Assembly: GCF_000165465.1 (NCBI RefSeq)
Contig: NC_017455.1
Span: 496,001 to 560,000 of the forward strand
DNA from: Halanaerobium praevalens DSM 2228
GTDB lineage: Bacteria > Bacillota > Halanaerobiia > Halanaerobiales > Halanaerobiaceae
Reading direction: 5' to 3'
DNA length: 64,000 bases
Part shown: positions 8,979 to 16,855 of the stretch, in pieces
Layout of the letters: each line of letters opens with the position of its first letter
Numbering within the stretch: the first letter of the stretch is position 1
The notes under the pieces: model-generated
The model's database searches: none
Told to the model about the DNA's origin: nothing
What the model saw: the letters and a program-made list of their open reading frames with translations, nothing else
Translations under genes and position numbers: made by a program

Positions 8979-9740
8979 ATGCAGGCAGAAATATATCATT
9001 TATTTCACAGTGGTACAGCAATTAGAATAAAGAATAAATTACTTATCTTTGATTACTATGAAGATGAGCCAGCCGCTCAAAAAGGTATCAAAAGCTCACT
9101 TGAAAAAGGGGTTATTCGAAAAGAAAGTTTTAAAAATATAGATCAAGCCTTTGTTTTTGTTAGCCATGGTCATCATGATCATTATAATAAGGTTATTTTT
9201 GATTGGGAAAAATATTGTGATCAAGTCACTTATATTTTAGATTCAGGAATAGAGCTAAATGCTAATTTAAAAAATAAAAAAAAATTATACCAGTTAGAAA
9301 AAGATGAAAAATTAAGCTTAGAAAATATTGATTTAAAAACTTATGGTAGTACAGATGAAGGAGTTTCTTTTTTAGTAGAAATAGATCAGTTAAGTATTTT
9401 TCACGCTGGAGATTTAAATTGGTGGAATTGGAAAAAATTTAGTAAAAAAGTTCAAAAAAGAGAAGAAAGGGAATATAAAAGAGAAGTTGATAAACTTAAA
9501 GGTAAAAAAATAGATATTGCTTTTGTTCCTGTTGATCCACGTTTAGAAGAATATTATTATTTAGCTGGAGAATATTTTATTGATTTAATTAAACCAGCAC
9601 TTTTTATACCACTTCATTTTGCTGATAATTATGAAATAACTAAATTTTTTCGAGAAAGATTTAATTCTAATCAAACTCGAGTTGCAGCAATTACAGAAAG
9701 AGGAGAAAAAATAATTTATACCAAAAAAAGTTTTGATTAA
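8979..9740 (+). CDS. metallo-beta-lactamase-fold hydrolase, UlaG-like
   Basis: A 253-residue protein with the metal-binding signature HGHHDH at 63-68 (HxHxDH), a downstream 'HAGDLNWW' supplying the next metal ligand, and a late 'PLHFADN' His. The compact layout without extra domains matches the small Zn-dependent hydrolase group COG2220 (UlaG-like). The natural substrate is not predictable. GGAG at 8967-8970 precedes the ATG. It is followed closely by a RibU-like gene, perhaps in one transcript; no functional link is apparent. Confidence 0.75.
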   Translation: MQAEIYHLFHSGTAIRIKNKLLIFDYYEDEPAAQKGIKSSLEKGVIRKESFKNIDQAFVFVSHGHHDHYNKVIFDWEKYCDQVTYILDSGIELNANLKNKKKLYQLEKDEKLSLENIDLKTYGSTDEGVSFLVEIDQLSIFHAGDLNWWNWKKFSKKVQKREEREYKREVDKLKGKKIDIAFVPVDPRLEEYYYLAGEYFIDLIKPALFIPLHFADNYEITKFFRERFNSNQTRVAAITERGEKIIYTKKSFD

Positions 9741-9770
9741 ATATCTATTTAGTTTAAGGGAGTAAATAAA

Positions 9771-10337
9771 TTGAATTTAAAAAAATTAGTTTTAATTTCT
9801 ATTTTTAGCGCTTTAGCTTTTATTATTATGCTTTTTTCTCTAAATATTCCTCTATTTCCTTTTTTCTTAAAAATAGATTTTAGTGAAGTCCCAGCTATGT
9901 TGCTGGGATATTTATTTGGGCCAGCAGCAGCTATAACAGTAGTTTTTGCTAAGAATTGTCTTCATTTTTTTATTAGCTCTAATTTTGGCATAGGAGAATT
10001 AGCTAACTTTATAGTAGGAGCAGCCTTTGTAGGTACAGCTTCTTATTTATATAAAAAAAAGAAACAAAACTTTATTTTTTCAGCTGTAGTAGCAGTATTT
10101 GTAATGGGAGTTACTTCAGTTTTTGTTAATTTGATAATTATAATTCCGCTTTACGAAAAAATACTAGCTTTACCTTTAAGCAAAATTATCGAAATCACAG
10201 CAGCTGTTAATCCCTTTGTTGATGATCTTTTTAGTTATCTTGTTCTTAGTATTTTACCTTTTAATTTAATAAAGGGTTCAGTAACTGCTTTAATTACTTT
10301 TTTAGTCTTTGTTAAAATAAGAAAAATTAATATTTAA
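9771..10337 (+). CDS. ribU: ECF transporter S component, RibU-like (riboflavin)
   Basis: A 188-residue membrane protein with about six hydrophobic segments, using TTG at 9771 after AAGGGAG. The stretch 'LKIDFSEVPAML' near 32-43, then 'FAKNCLHF' and 'GIGELANFIVG' near 69-79, is the RibU signature, in which KxDFSDLP and GELANF lie near the flavin pocket. It would bind riboflavin and dock on the shared ECF module, which is not in this window. No FMN riboswitch is visible upstream, so regulation differs from the usual Firmicutes case. The substrate call rests on motif recognition only. Confidence 0.75.
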   Translation: MNLKKLVLISIFSALAFIIMLFSLNIPLFPFFLKIDFSEVPAMLLGYLFGPAAAITVVFAKNCLHFFISSNFGIGELANFIVGAAFVGTASYLYKKKKQNFIFSAVVAVFVMGVTSVFVNLIIIIPLYEKILALPLSKIIEITAAVNPFVDDLFSYLVLSILPFNLIKGSVTALITFLVFVKIRKINI

Positions 10338-10354
10338 AATTTAGGAGTGGTCAA

Positions 10355-10885
10355 ATGAAAAAATTATCTTTATATAATGAAATATTTGGTGAGATTAAAG
10401 GTAGTACAGAAAAATTAGGAGCTAAGGCTAGTGAAAATAAACTTAGTTCATTTTCTTTAAAATTTGAAACTAAGATTCCAAACTTAGAAAAAATGTGTTA
10501 CATAATGGAAAAAGTAATTTTAAATAAAGGTGAGGATGCTAAAATCTATGCTGGTTTTCAAAAGCTTTCAAGGGCTGAAGCTATTTGGGATAGATATCAT
10601 CAAATGGCAAATAATGCAGATCAAATTTATGTCTTTGGAGAAAATGATGCTAATTTAAAAGCTCATCCTAATATTGATTTAGTTTATTTACCACCTAAAC
10701 ATGAATTAATTAGAGAATGGTTTTTAGTAATTGATAAGCCAATTGGTAAATCAATGATGGTAGCTTATGATCTTGATGGTTTTGGGAAATATGAAAATGA
10801 AAAAGATAGAAATTTTAAAGGAGCTAAGACTCATGCTCCAAAATCTGTTAGTAAAGCAGTTAACTTATTAGAAGCATTGATTTAA
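10355..10885 (+). CDS. stand-alone DICT-like sensory domain protein
   Basis: A 176-residue soluble protein. Residues about 65-170 share ordered blocks with the N-terminal part of the next gene: 'IYAGFQ' versus 'IYALFQ', a DRY motif, 'QIYVFG' versus 'QIFIFA', an L-x-EW block and an FKG block. These match my recollection of the DICT domain, a putative sensory module found with diguanylate cyclases and two-component proteins. No catalytic or DNA-binding domain is attached. Its position directly before a DICT/HD-GYP protein suggests a partner or decoy in the same signalling path. A strong terminator follows at 10894. Confidence 0.6.
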   Translation: MKKLSLYNEIFGEIKGSTEKLGAKASENKLSSFSLKFETKIPNLEKMCYIMEKVILNKGEDAKIYAGFQKLSRAEAIWDRYHQMANNADQIYVFGENDANLKAHPNIDLVYLPPKHELIREWFLVIDKPIGKSMMVAYDLDGFGKYENEKDRNFKGAKTHAPKSVSKAVNLLEALI

Positions 10886-10893
10886 ATTTTTAG

Positions 10894-10924
10894 ACAGAAG
10901 AGATTTCAATCTCTTCTGTTTTTT
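10894..10924 (+). terminator. rho-independent terminator
   Basis: ACAGAAGAGAT and ATCTCTTCTGT form a perfect stem with loop TTCA, ending in TTTTTT. It separates the 8979-10885 genes from the DICT/HD-GYP gene. Confidence 0.92.
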
Positions 10925-10977
10925 AATTATTGCTTCTTAAACTTATTTAATTTATAATTTAAATTGGAGGTGTTAAA

Positions 10978-12324
10978 ATGAATAGTCTCTATAATAGTTT
11001 AGCAAGTAATAATTCTTTACTTGAAGCAGAAATTTTTACTAAAGCTTCAATGGTTGCGATTTCGCATTCAGTAGAAAAAGTAGTTAAAAAGTATAATTTA
11101 AAAGCAGATATTTATGCTTTATTTCAAGATTATAGATATTTTTTAGAAGAAAGAGATCGTTATTTAGAATTAGATAAATTATCTCGTCAAATTTTTATTT
11201 TTGCTAAAAATATTCCAGAAGATGCAGAAGTAGCTTTTGCAAGAACAACATTTGTTGAATTAAAAGCTGATTCCCCTTTATTAAAAGAATGGGCAGTAAC
11301 TGTAATCCACCCTCACTATTCAGCTTTGCTGGCAACTAAAGAAGAAAAAGAGGAACAAAAAATTAATAAAGAAGATTATCGGATGTTTAAAGGTTTTTTA
11401 ACTTTAGATAATCAAATAGCTGTTGAATCAGCTCTTTTTTATCAAAAAATATTAAAGCAAAAAAAGATAGCTCTGTTAGAAGATGGATGGGAATTAGCTC
11501 AATTAGCTAATCAAAAACCAAAATTAGAAGAGCTAATTTCTTTATTTGTTAATGATTCTCTGTTTGAATTAGAAACTAAATTAAGGGCTTTAGAAGAAAA
11601 AGAGATAAGTTTAAATAAAATGGCAGTTAATAATCAAGAACTTAGTCGAGAAATTATGCAAAAATTATGTGAGGCAGCTGAGTTTAGAGATGAGGATAGT
11701 ATTTTTCATATTTTGAGAATTGGTTTCACGGCAGCTATAATTTATAGAGAACTAGGTGCATCTAAACTAGACATTGAAAATATATTTTTTGCTGCTTTAC
11801 TTCATGATATTGGTAAAATTGGAATACCAGATTCAATTTTACAAAAACCCGGTAAATTAACTGCTGAAGAATATAAAATTATGCAAAATCATCCAGAAAT
11901 GGGAGCTAAAATTTTAGCTGGTTCTAAAACAGATGTCTTAAATATGGCTTATCAAATAGCCTATTTTCATCATGAAAAGTGGGATGGTAGTGGTTATCCT
12001 CAAGGGCTTAAGGGAGAAGAAATACCACTTGAAGCAAGGATTGTAGCACTGGCAGATGTATTTGATGCTCTAGCTTCTAAACGAGTTTATAAAAAGGCAT
12101 TTAGTAGAGAAAAATGTATAGATATTGTAGAAGCTGAAAGGAATAAACATTTTCAAGCTAAAATATTAGATATTTTATTAAATAAATTAGATGAAATTTA
12201 TACCTTTAGAAAAGATTTAAGAGAATTTGCAGAGTCCAAAACTACTCGAGAAATATCAGATTATTTTTTCTCAATTGATTTTAGTATATTTGAATTTCTA
12301 AAAATGAGAAAAATGCTTAATTAA
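10978..12324 (+). CDS. DICT-domain HD-GYP phosphodiesterase
   Basis: Predicted cyclic-dinucleotide phosphodiesterase of 448 residues. The N-terminal ~155 residues form a DICT-like domain ('IYALFQDYRYFLEERDRYLEL' starts near 45), followed by a linker and an HD-GYP domain. The metal-binding HD is at 276-277 in 'LLHDIGKIG', 'NHPEMGAKIL' follows at 304-313, and HHEKWDGSGYP at 331-341 contains the intact GYP. The protein should be soluble, as no membrane segment is seen. GGAGG precedes the ATG. The input is unknown; the preceding stand-alone DICT gene is the obvious candidate partner. Confidence 0.82.
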   Translation: MNSLYNSLASNNSLLEAEIFTKASMVAISHSVEKVVKKYNLKADIYALFQDYRYFLEERDRYLELDKLSRQIFIFAKNIPEDAEVAFARTTFVELKADSPLLKEWAVTVIHPHYSALLATKEEKEEQKINKEDYRMFKGFLTLDNQIAVESALFYQKILKQKKIALLEDGWELAQLANQKPKLEELISLFVNDSLFELETKLRALEEKEISLNKMAVNNQELSREIMQKLCEAAEFRDEDSIFHILRIGFTAAIIYRELGASKLDIENIFFAALLHDIGKIGIPDSILQKPGKLTAEEYKIMQNHPEMGAKILAGSKTDVLNMAYQIAYFHHEKWDGSGYPQGLKGEEIPLEARIVALADVFDALASKRVYKKAFSREKCIDIVEAERNKHFQAKILDILLNKLDEIYTFRKDLREFAESKTTREISDYFFSIDFSIFEFLKMRKMLN

Positions 12325-12354
12325 TTTTAATAAAGTGTTTGCTTTTAATAAAAA

Positions 12355-12385
12355 AGCCGAAGGAAATTTCCCTCGGCTAATTTTT
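12355..12385. terminator. bidirectional terminator between convergent genes
   Basis: AGCCGAAGG and CCCTCGGCT form a stem with one mismatch (12355-12378). T-rich sequence follows on both strands, so it can serve both the HD-GYP gene and the minus-strand transporter gene that ends at 12391. Confidence 0.8.
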
Positions 12386-12390
12386 GATTA

Positions 12391-13317
12391 TTAAACTGAT
12401 TTTTTTACTAAAAAATTAGTATAACTAATTAAAACAAAACCAACTAAGAAAATTGCTAGAAATTCTATAATTTTTGCTGGATAGCTTAAAAAATTTAAAT
12501 CAAAATTATTTGTTAAATAAAAATTACTCATTTTAAGACCAATCCCTGTAATTACAAAAGGAAAAGTAAAAGCAGAAAAACTAGGATAAAATCCATTTTT
12601 TAGCATCTTAGGTAAATAAATAATAATTGGAATTATAGAAGCTAAGCTTAAAAAAATTAAAAAGCTTAATAATATGATATTTTTTTCTGGAAATGAACTA
12701 AGATATCCTGCTAAACATAGTCCAGCTGGAGCCGTAAAAATTGTAATTGTCGGTAAAGCTGGTGTTGGTATTTGTTTTATAATAAAAACTCGATAACTAA
12801 TAATTGGAACTAAGATTAAATAAGAAATAAAACCAAAGTAAAATAATTGTTGTCCTAGTTGAAGCTTATTAAAAGCAGGTGCTGTCACACTTGCTACAAC
12901 TATACCTACATAAACTATAAAATAGCTCGGAAAAACTTTTTTTAGATTAAAATTTTTGCTAATTTTAATTGAAAATAAGATAATGAAAAGAGCATGTAAA
13001 ATAATTGCTGTATACCAAAGCAATTTAGCTAAAACAGGAGCAAAGCTTAAAATATAAGTAGTTAAAATCATGATTGCCATTGGAATTGTTAAACAAACAC
13101 TAGCAATTAAAGGATTTTCTATTTCTTTTAAACAATTAGGACAGAAAAATAAAAATTTGGCAGCTAATAAGCATAAGATAAATGCTGCTAGAAGACCAGC
13201 CGCTATTTTATAATTTTGATTATAACCTGCAATTAAATTTCCTAAGCCAGCTAAACCTAACATTAAGCCAGAAATAACCAAAGGGGTATTTTTAATAAGC
13301 TTTTTCATTTTATTCAT
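12391..13317 (-). CDS. TDT-family (TehA/SLAC1-like) membrane transporter
   Basis: About ten hydrophobic segments in 308 residues, beginning 'TPLVISGLMLGLAGLGN', with 'PSYFIVYVGIVVASVTAP' mid-protein and 'FTAPAGLCLAGY' later. This layout belongs to the telluride-resistance/dicarboxylate transporter family (TehA, malic-acid transport, SLAC1 anion channels). The transported anion is unknown. Met codons at 13317 and 13308 are both possible; the upstream one overlaps the preceding gene by eight bases and neither has a strong ribosome binding site. It is the second gene of a two-gene minus-strand unit. Confidence 0.75.
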   Translation of the reverse strand: MNKMKKLIKNTPLVISGLMLGLAGLGNLIAGYNQNYKIAAGLLAAFILCLLAAKFLFFCPNCLKEIENPLIASVCLTIPMAIMILTTYILSFAPVLAKLLWYTAIILHALFIILFSIKISKNFNLKKVFPSYFIVYVGIVVASVTAPAFNKLQLGQQLFYFGFISYLILVPIISYRVFIIKQIPTPALPTITIFTAPAGLCLAGYLSSFPEKNIILLSFLIFLSLASIIPIIIYLPKMLKNGFYPSFSAFTFPFVITGIGLKMSNFYLTNNFDLNFLSYPAKIIEFLAIFLVGFVLISYTNFLVKKSV

Positions 13318-13777
13318 TTTCTACTTCAACAACTCCATTTTCAATAAAATTTTCCATGACCCAGGCAGCAACTTCACCTGTGATTTGAATACAGTGTTTA
13401 GCTCTAGCCTCTGATTTGAAATCAGGAAAATCTTTGGTTAAAACTCTACAGCAGGTTGAACCATAAGTATTGATTATATAATTATGTAGAGCTGCATTAT
13501 TCGGAAAAGAATCAGGCATTTCAGCTCCCGGTTTTTCTCTTCCATAAGCTAAACCAAGGGCCATCACACCTCCACTAACAGCTCCACATAAACATTTCGA
13601 CTTACCAATTCCAATTGGAAAGCCTGAAGCCATTTTAACAATTGCAGGATCAAAAGGTTGACCTAAAGCATTATTAATCGTTGTAATTACAGCTTCAGAG
13701 CAGAAATAATCTCCTCTTCTAAAATAATCTTCAGCAGTTTTTCTTGTTTCAGCAATTTTTTCTGATTTTTTTAACAT
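13310..13777 (-). CDS. C_GCAxxG_C_C family redox protein
   Basis: A 155-residue Cys-rich soluble protein. The motif 'KCLCGAVSGGVMALG', an upstream 'CSEAV' Cys and a downstream 'CCR' pair plus a late 'KHC' fit the C_GCAxxG_C_C family (redox-active, often near electron-transfer genes). The ATG at 13777 lies 6 bases after TGAGGTG; the in-frame GTG at 13786 is part of that site. It is cotranscribed with the TDT transporter. The function of the family is not established. Confidence 0.75.
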   Translation of the reverse strand: MLKKSEKIAETRKTAEDYFRRGDYFCSEAVITTINNALGQPFDPAIVKMASGFPIGIGKSKCLCGAVSGGVMALGLAYGREKPGAEMPDSFPNNAALHNYIINTYGSTCCRVLTKDFPDFKSEARAKHCIQITGEVAAWVMENFIENGVVEVENE

Positions 13778-13919
13778 TAAATTCACCTCAATTAGTATTT
13801 TTTAGATTTCTGAATTATTATAACATTAAATAATTTTATAAGCAAATTTTATTAATAATATAAATTAATATTATAAAATTGGGAAATATAAATTATTTTG
13901 TAAATTTCTGAAAAATAGC

Positions 13920-13948
13920 TTGACAAATATTTAACTGTTATATATACT
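13920..13948 (+). promoter_or_regulatory. promoter of the glycine reductase operon
   Basis: Consensus TTGACA (13920-13925), a 17-base spacer and TATACT (13943-13948), about 55 bases upstream of the glycine riboswitch. Confidence 0.85.
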
Positions 13949-14002
13949 AAGACTGTAATAAAATATGTGAAAAAATTATTTTTAAACAAATATCATGGTT
14001 GA

Positions 14003-14187
14003 AGGATACAGGAGAGAGCATAATTTTATGCCGCCGAAGGAGTAAGGTTTTTATTTGCTCAAAATAAAAGCTGAAACTCTCAGGTAAAAGGACCGTATCT
14101 GGACATAACTCTGGAAAGTTTGTTTTTTTAAAAACACCGACGGAGCAGTCTGTTTTATACAGATAATCTCTCAGGTTTACGGACAGA
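14003..14187 (+). promoter_or_regulatory. tandem glycine riboswitch (gcvT type)
   Basis: Two glycine aptamers in series. The first (about 14003-14099) is closed by GGATAC/GTATC and contains GGAGAGAGC, GCCGCCGAAGGAG, CTGAAACTCTCAGG and AAAAGGACCG. The second (about 14100-14187) contains ACTCTGGA, CACCGACGGAGC, ATCTCTCAGG and TTTACGGACAGAG. Its 3' edge overlaps the left arm of the terminator at 14184, so glycine binding would be expected to prevent termination and switch the operon on. Confidence 0.95.
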
Positions 14188-14226
14188 GCAGTAATGAGTT
14201 TAATTTCTCATTGCTGCTCTGTTTTT
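14184..14226 (+). terminator. glycine riboswitch terminator
   Basis: CAGAGCAGTAATGAG (from 14184) pairs with CTCATTGCTGCTCTG (to 14221), with one T-G pair, followed by TTTTT. The left arm shares ACAGAG with the end of the second aptamer, giving the mutually exclusive structures of an ON switch. Confidence 0.92.
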
Positions 14227-14247
14227 GTTTTCAGAAAGGAGAATTTA

Positions 14248-14625
14248 ATGCAAGATCCAATTATTATTACAAATAATCCTCAGCTAAAAAAAAGAGTTAA
14301 AAAGATTGAACTTGAATTTGTGGATGACCTCTTTGCTGTTTATAGTAAAAGTCGAGATTTGATTCATCAAAATTGGAAATTGATCTCACATCCTTTAGCA
14401 GGTAGTGTGAAGCCAGCTCAGAATCCTTATCGGAGTATAATTTTAGCTCCAGCTAAAAAATTAGATTTTTATAGTTTAAAGACTATAGAAAGAGCTATTC
14501 AGAAATTAAAACAGTTTAACCAAAACCACAAAAAGAGGGAATATTCACAAAAGATTAAAGAGGATTATCAGATAATTGATCTGACTTTAATTGATTCTGC
14601 TCTGAAAAATAAAAAATTAGTCTAA
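14248..14625 (+). CDS. grdX: GrdX family protein
   Basis: A 125-residue protein of unknown biochemical role that regularly opens glycine/sarcosine/betaine reductase operons. The ATG at 14248 follows AGAAAGGAG (14233-14241); an in-frame ATG at 14194 lies inside the terminator and was rejected. The sequence starts 'MQDPIIITNNPQL' and contains 'HPLAGSVKPAQNPYRSIIL', which I recognise from GrdX proteins. It has no Cys, membrane segment or obvious cofactor motif. The position between the glycine riboswitch and trxA makes it part of the glycine-induced unit. Confidence 0.85.
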   Translation: MQDPIIITNNPQLKKRVKKIELEFVDDLFAVYSKSRDLIHQNWKLISHPLAGSVKPAQNPYRSIILAPAKKLDFYSLKTIERAIQKLKQFNQNHKKREYSQKIKEDYQIIDLTLIDSALKNKKLV

Positions 14626-14641
14626 GAAAGGAGGAAAACTA

Positions 14642-14959
14642 ATGTTAGAATTAACAAAAGAAAATTTTGAAAAAGAGGTAACTGAAAGTAAAGGTCTAGT
14701 TGTAGTTGATTTTTGGAGTGATAGTTGTGATCGCTGTCTGGAAATTATGCCTGATGTTAAAGAATTAGCTGAAAAATATGCTGATAGTGCTAAATTCGCT
14801 AAATTAAATATTAAAGGTAATAGAAGACTTGCTATTGGTCAAAAAGTTTTAGGCTTACCTTCAATAGTTTTTTATCAGGATGGAGAAAAAGTAGAACATC
14901 TTTCTGGTGATGACTTAGAAGTTGAAGATATTGAAAAAACTTTAAAGGAAATGCTTTAA
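14642..14959 (+). CDS. trxA: thioredoxin of the glycine reductase operon
   Basis: A 105-residue thioredoxin that would pass electrons from thioredoxin reductase to selenoprotein A. The active site reads W-S-D-S-C-D-R-C (Cys 29 and 32), i.e. CDRC instead of the usual CGPC, and the cis-Pro loop is 'LPSIVF'. Variant CxxC motifs are known for thioredoxins in amino-acid reductase operons. The start follows AAAGGAGG with 7-base spacing, and the gene lies 16 bases after grdX and 21 before grdE. Confidence 0.9.
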   Translation: MLELTKENFEKEVTESKGLVVVDFWSDSCDRCLEIMPDVKELAEKYADSAKFAKLNIKGNRRLAIGQKVLGLPSIVFYQDGEKVEHLSGDDLEVEDIEKTLKEML

Positions 14960-14980
14960 TTAGAAAAAGGAGGTGAGTTT

Positions 14981-16267
14981 ATGCAATTAGAATTAGGTAA
15001 AATTAAAATTGAAGATATTCAATTTGCTGAGGAAACTAAGGTTGCTAATTCTACTCTCTATATTAACCAGGAAGAACTATTAGAAATTATAGGTGAAGAT
15101 AGTCGAATTACAAATATTAATTTAGATATAGTTCATCCTGGAGATAAAGTAAGAATTATTCCAGTTAAAGATGTAATTGAACCTCGAGTTAAAGTTGAAG
15201 GTCCAGGTGGAGTATTTCCCGGCTTTATCAGTAGTGAAGAGATGGTGGGCTCAGGTAGAACTCATGTACTTAAAGGGGCTGCAGTTGTAACTACAGGTGA
15301 AATTGTTGGTTTTCAGGAAGGAATTATTGATATGTCAGGTCCTGGGGCTGAATATACACCTTTTTCTAAATTTCATAATCTAGTTGTTGATTGTGATGTG
15401 AAAGAGGATATTAAACAGCATGAACATGAAGAAATTTTAAGAATGGTTGGTTTAAAAACAGCAAGTTATTTAGGTAAAGCTGCTCAAGATATTGAACCTG
15501 ATGAGTTAGAGACTTATGAACACAAACCATTTTTAGAAGCTGCAGCTGAATATCCCGATTTGCCTAAAGTAGGCTATGTCTATATGCTCCAAAGTCAGGG
15601 CTTAATGCATGATACTTATGTTTATGGAGTTGATGCTAAAGAAATTTTGCCAACTTTAATTTCTCCAACTGAGATTATGGATGGAGCAATTTTAAGTGGT
15701 AATTGTGTTTCAGCTTGTGATAAAAATGCAACTTATGTTCATCAAAACAACCCAATTATCGAAGAATTATATAAATATCATGGAGAAAAATATAATTTTA
15801 TGGGAGTAATAATTACAAATGAAAATGTTACTTTAGCTGACAAAGAAAGATCTTCTAATTATACTGCTAAATTAGCTGAAATGTTAAGTTTAGATGCAGC
15901 TATAGTATCAGAAGAAGGTTTTGGTAATCCTGATGCAGATTTAATTATGAATAGCAAAAAATTAGCTGCTAAAGAGATTAAAACTGTTTTATTAACTGAT
16001 GAATATGCAGGGCGGGATGGTGCTTCTCAGTCTTTAGCTGATGCTGATCCATCTGCTGATGCAGTTGTAACTGCAGGGAATGCTAATGAAGTAATAACTT
16101 TACCACCAATGGATAAAGTTATTGGTCATCAAAACTTTGCTGATGTTATTGCTGGTGGCTTTGATGGTAGTTTAGCAGAAGACGGTTCAATTTCAGTTGA
16201 AATTCAGGCAATTACAGGTTCAACAAATGAGTTAGGATTTCATAATTTAACAGCTAAAGCATATTAA
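14981..16267 (+). CDS. grdE: glycine reductase proprotein GrdE (component B alpha/beta)
   Basis: Substrate-binding component B of glycine reductase. GrdE-type proteins cleave themselves at an internal Cys to give two subunits, the C-terminal one starting with a carbonyl (pyruvoyl-type) group that binds the glycine amino group. The candidate site is Cys242 in 'SGNCVSACDKNATY'. At 428 residues it has the usual length, and there is no in-frame TGA. The start has AAAGGAGGTGA 7 bases upstream. A conserved 'GPGGVFPGF' lies near 74-82. Confidence 0.93.
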   Translation: MQLELGKIKIEDIQFAEETKVANSTLYINQEELLEIIGEDSRITNINLDIVHPGDKVRIIPVKDVIEPRVKVEGPGGVFPGFISSEEMVGSGRTHVLKGAAVVTTGEIVGFQEGIIDMSGPGAEYTPFSKFHNLVVDCDVKEDIKQHEHEEILRMVGLKTASYLGKAAQDIEPDELETYEHKPFLEAAAEYPDLPKVGYVYMLQSQGLMHDTYVYGVDAKEILPTLISPTEIMDGAILSGNCVSACDKNATYVHQNNPIIEELYKYHGEKYNFMGVIITNENVTLADKERSSNYTAKLAEMLSLDAAIVSEEGFGNPDADLIMNSKKLAAKEIKTVLLTDEYAGRDGASQSLADADPSADAVVTAGNANEVITLPPMDKVIGHQNFADVIAGGFDGSLAEDGSISVEIQAITGSTNELGFHNLTAKAY

Positions 16268-16351
16268 AAAATAAGATTTTATTAACTTAAAATTAAATTT
16301 TTAAAAATAATAATAAGAATTTTCATAAAAAATATACGGAGGTGTAAGATA

Positions 16352-16822
16352 ATGCTCAAAGGAAAAAAAGTTGCAATTTTAGGAGATAGAGATGGAATTC
16401 CTGGGCCAGCAATTGAAGAATGTATTGAAACAACTGGCGCAGAAGTAGTTTTTACTACAACTGAGTGCTTCGTCTGAACAAGCGCAGGCGCTATGGATCT
16501 AGAAAATCAGCAGAGAATAAAAGATCTTGCTGAAAAAGAAGGAGCGGAAAATCTAGTAGTTATCTTAGGTGGTGCAGAAGCTGAAGCTTCTGGCTTAGCC
16601 TGTGAAACAGTAACTAATGGAGATCCAACCTTTGCTGGTCCACTAGCAGGAGTCCAGTTGGGACTCGCGTGTTACCATGTTGTAGAAGCAGAAGTTAAAA
16701 AAGAAATTGATTCAGAAGTATATGAAGAACAGATAAGTATGATGGAAATGGTAATAGATGTAGATGCTATTACAGAAGAAGTTAAAAAATATAGGGATAT
16801 GTATTCAGAATATAAACTTTAA
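16352..16822 (+). CDS. grdA: glycine reductase selenoprotein A (contains selenocysteine)
   Basis: Carries the carboxymethyl group as a selenoether between component B and component C. The frame from ATG 16352 (after GGAGGTG) is interrupted once, by TGA at 16475-16477 (codon 42). The context [13 protein letters not shown] is the known GrdA selenocysteine site, so the codon is read as Sec and the protein is 156 residues long. Automatic gene calls would start wrongly at 16493. A SECIS-like hairpin follows the UGA. selA, selB, selD and tRNA-Sec are not in this window. Confidence 0.96.
16475..16492 (+). promoter_or_regulatory. selenocysteine UGA and SECIS-like hairpin in grdA
   Basis: TGA at 16475, then AGCG (16481-16484), loop CAGG and CGCT (16489-16492). 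The stem is short and closer to the UGA than in E. coli elements, so the true SECIS may extend further. Confidence 0.55.
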
Positions 16823-16855
16823 GGATCTAATTGACCCTTAAGAAAGGGGGCAGAC

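Noticed and set aside
14194-14247. N-terminal extension of GrdX from ATG 14194
   Set aside because: The ATG lies inside the riboswitch terminator hairpin; AGAAAGGAG supports the start at 14248.
16493-16822. short gene starting inside grdA
   Set aside because: It is only the part of grdA after the selenocysteine UGA; the preceding frame from 16352 carries the conserved N terminus.
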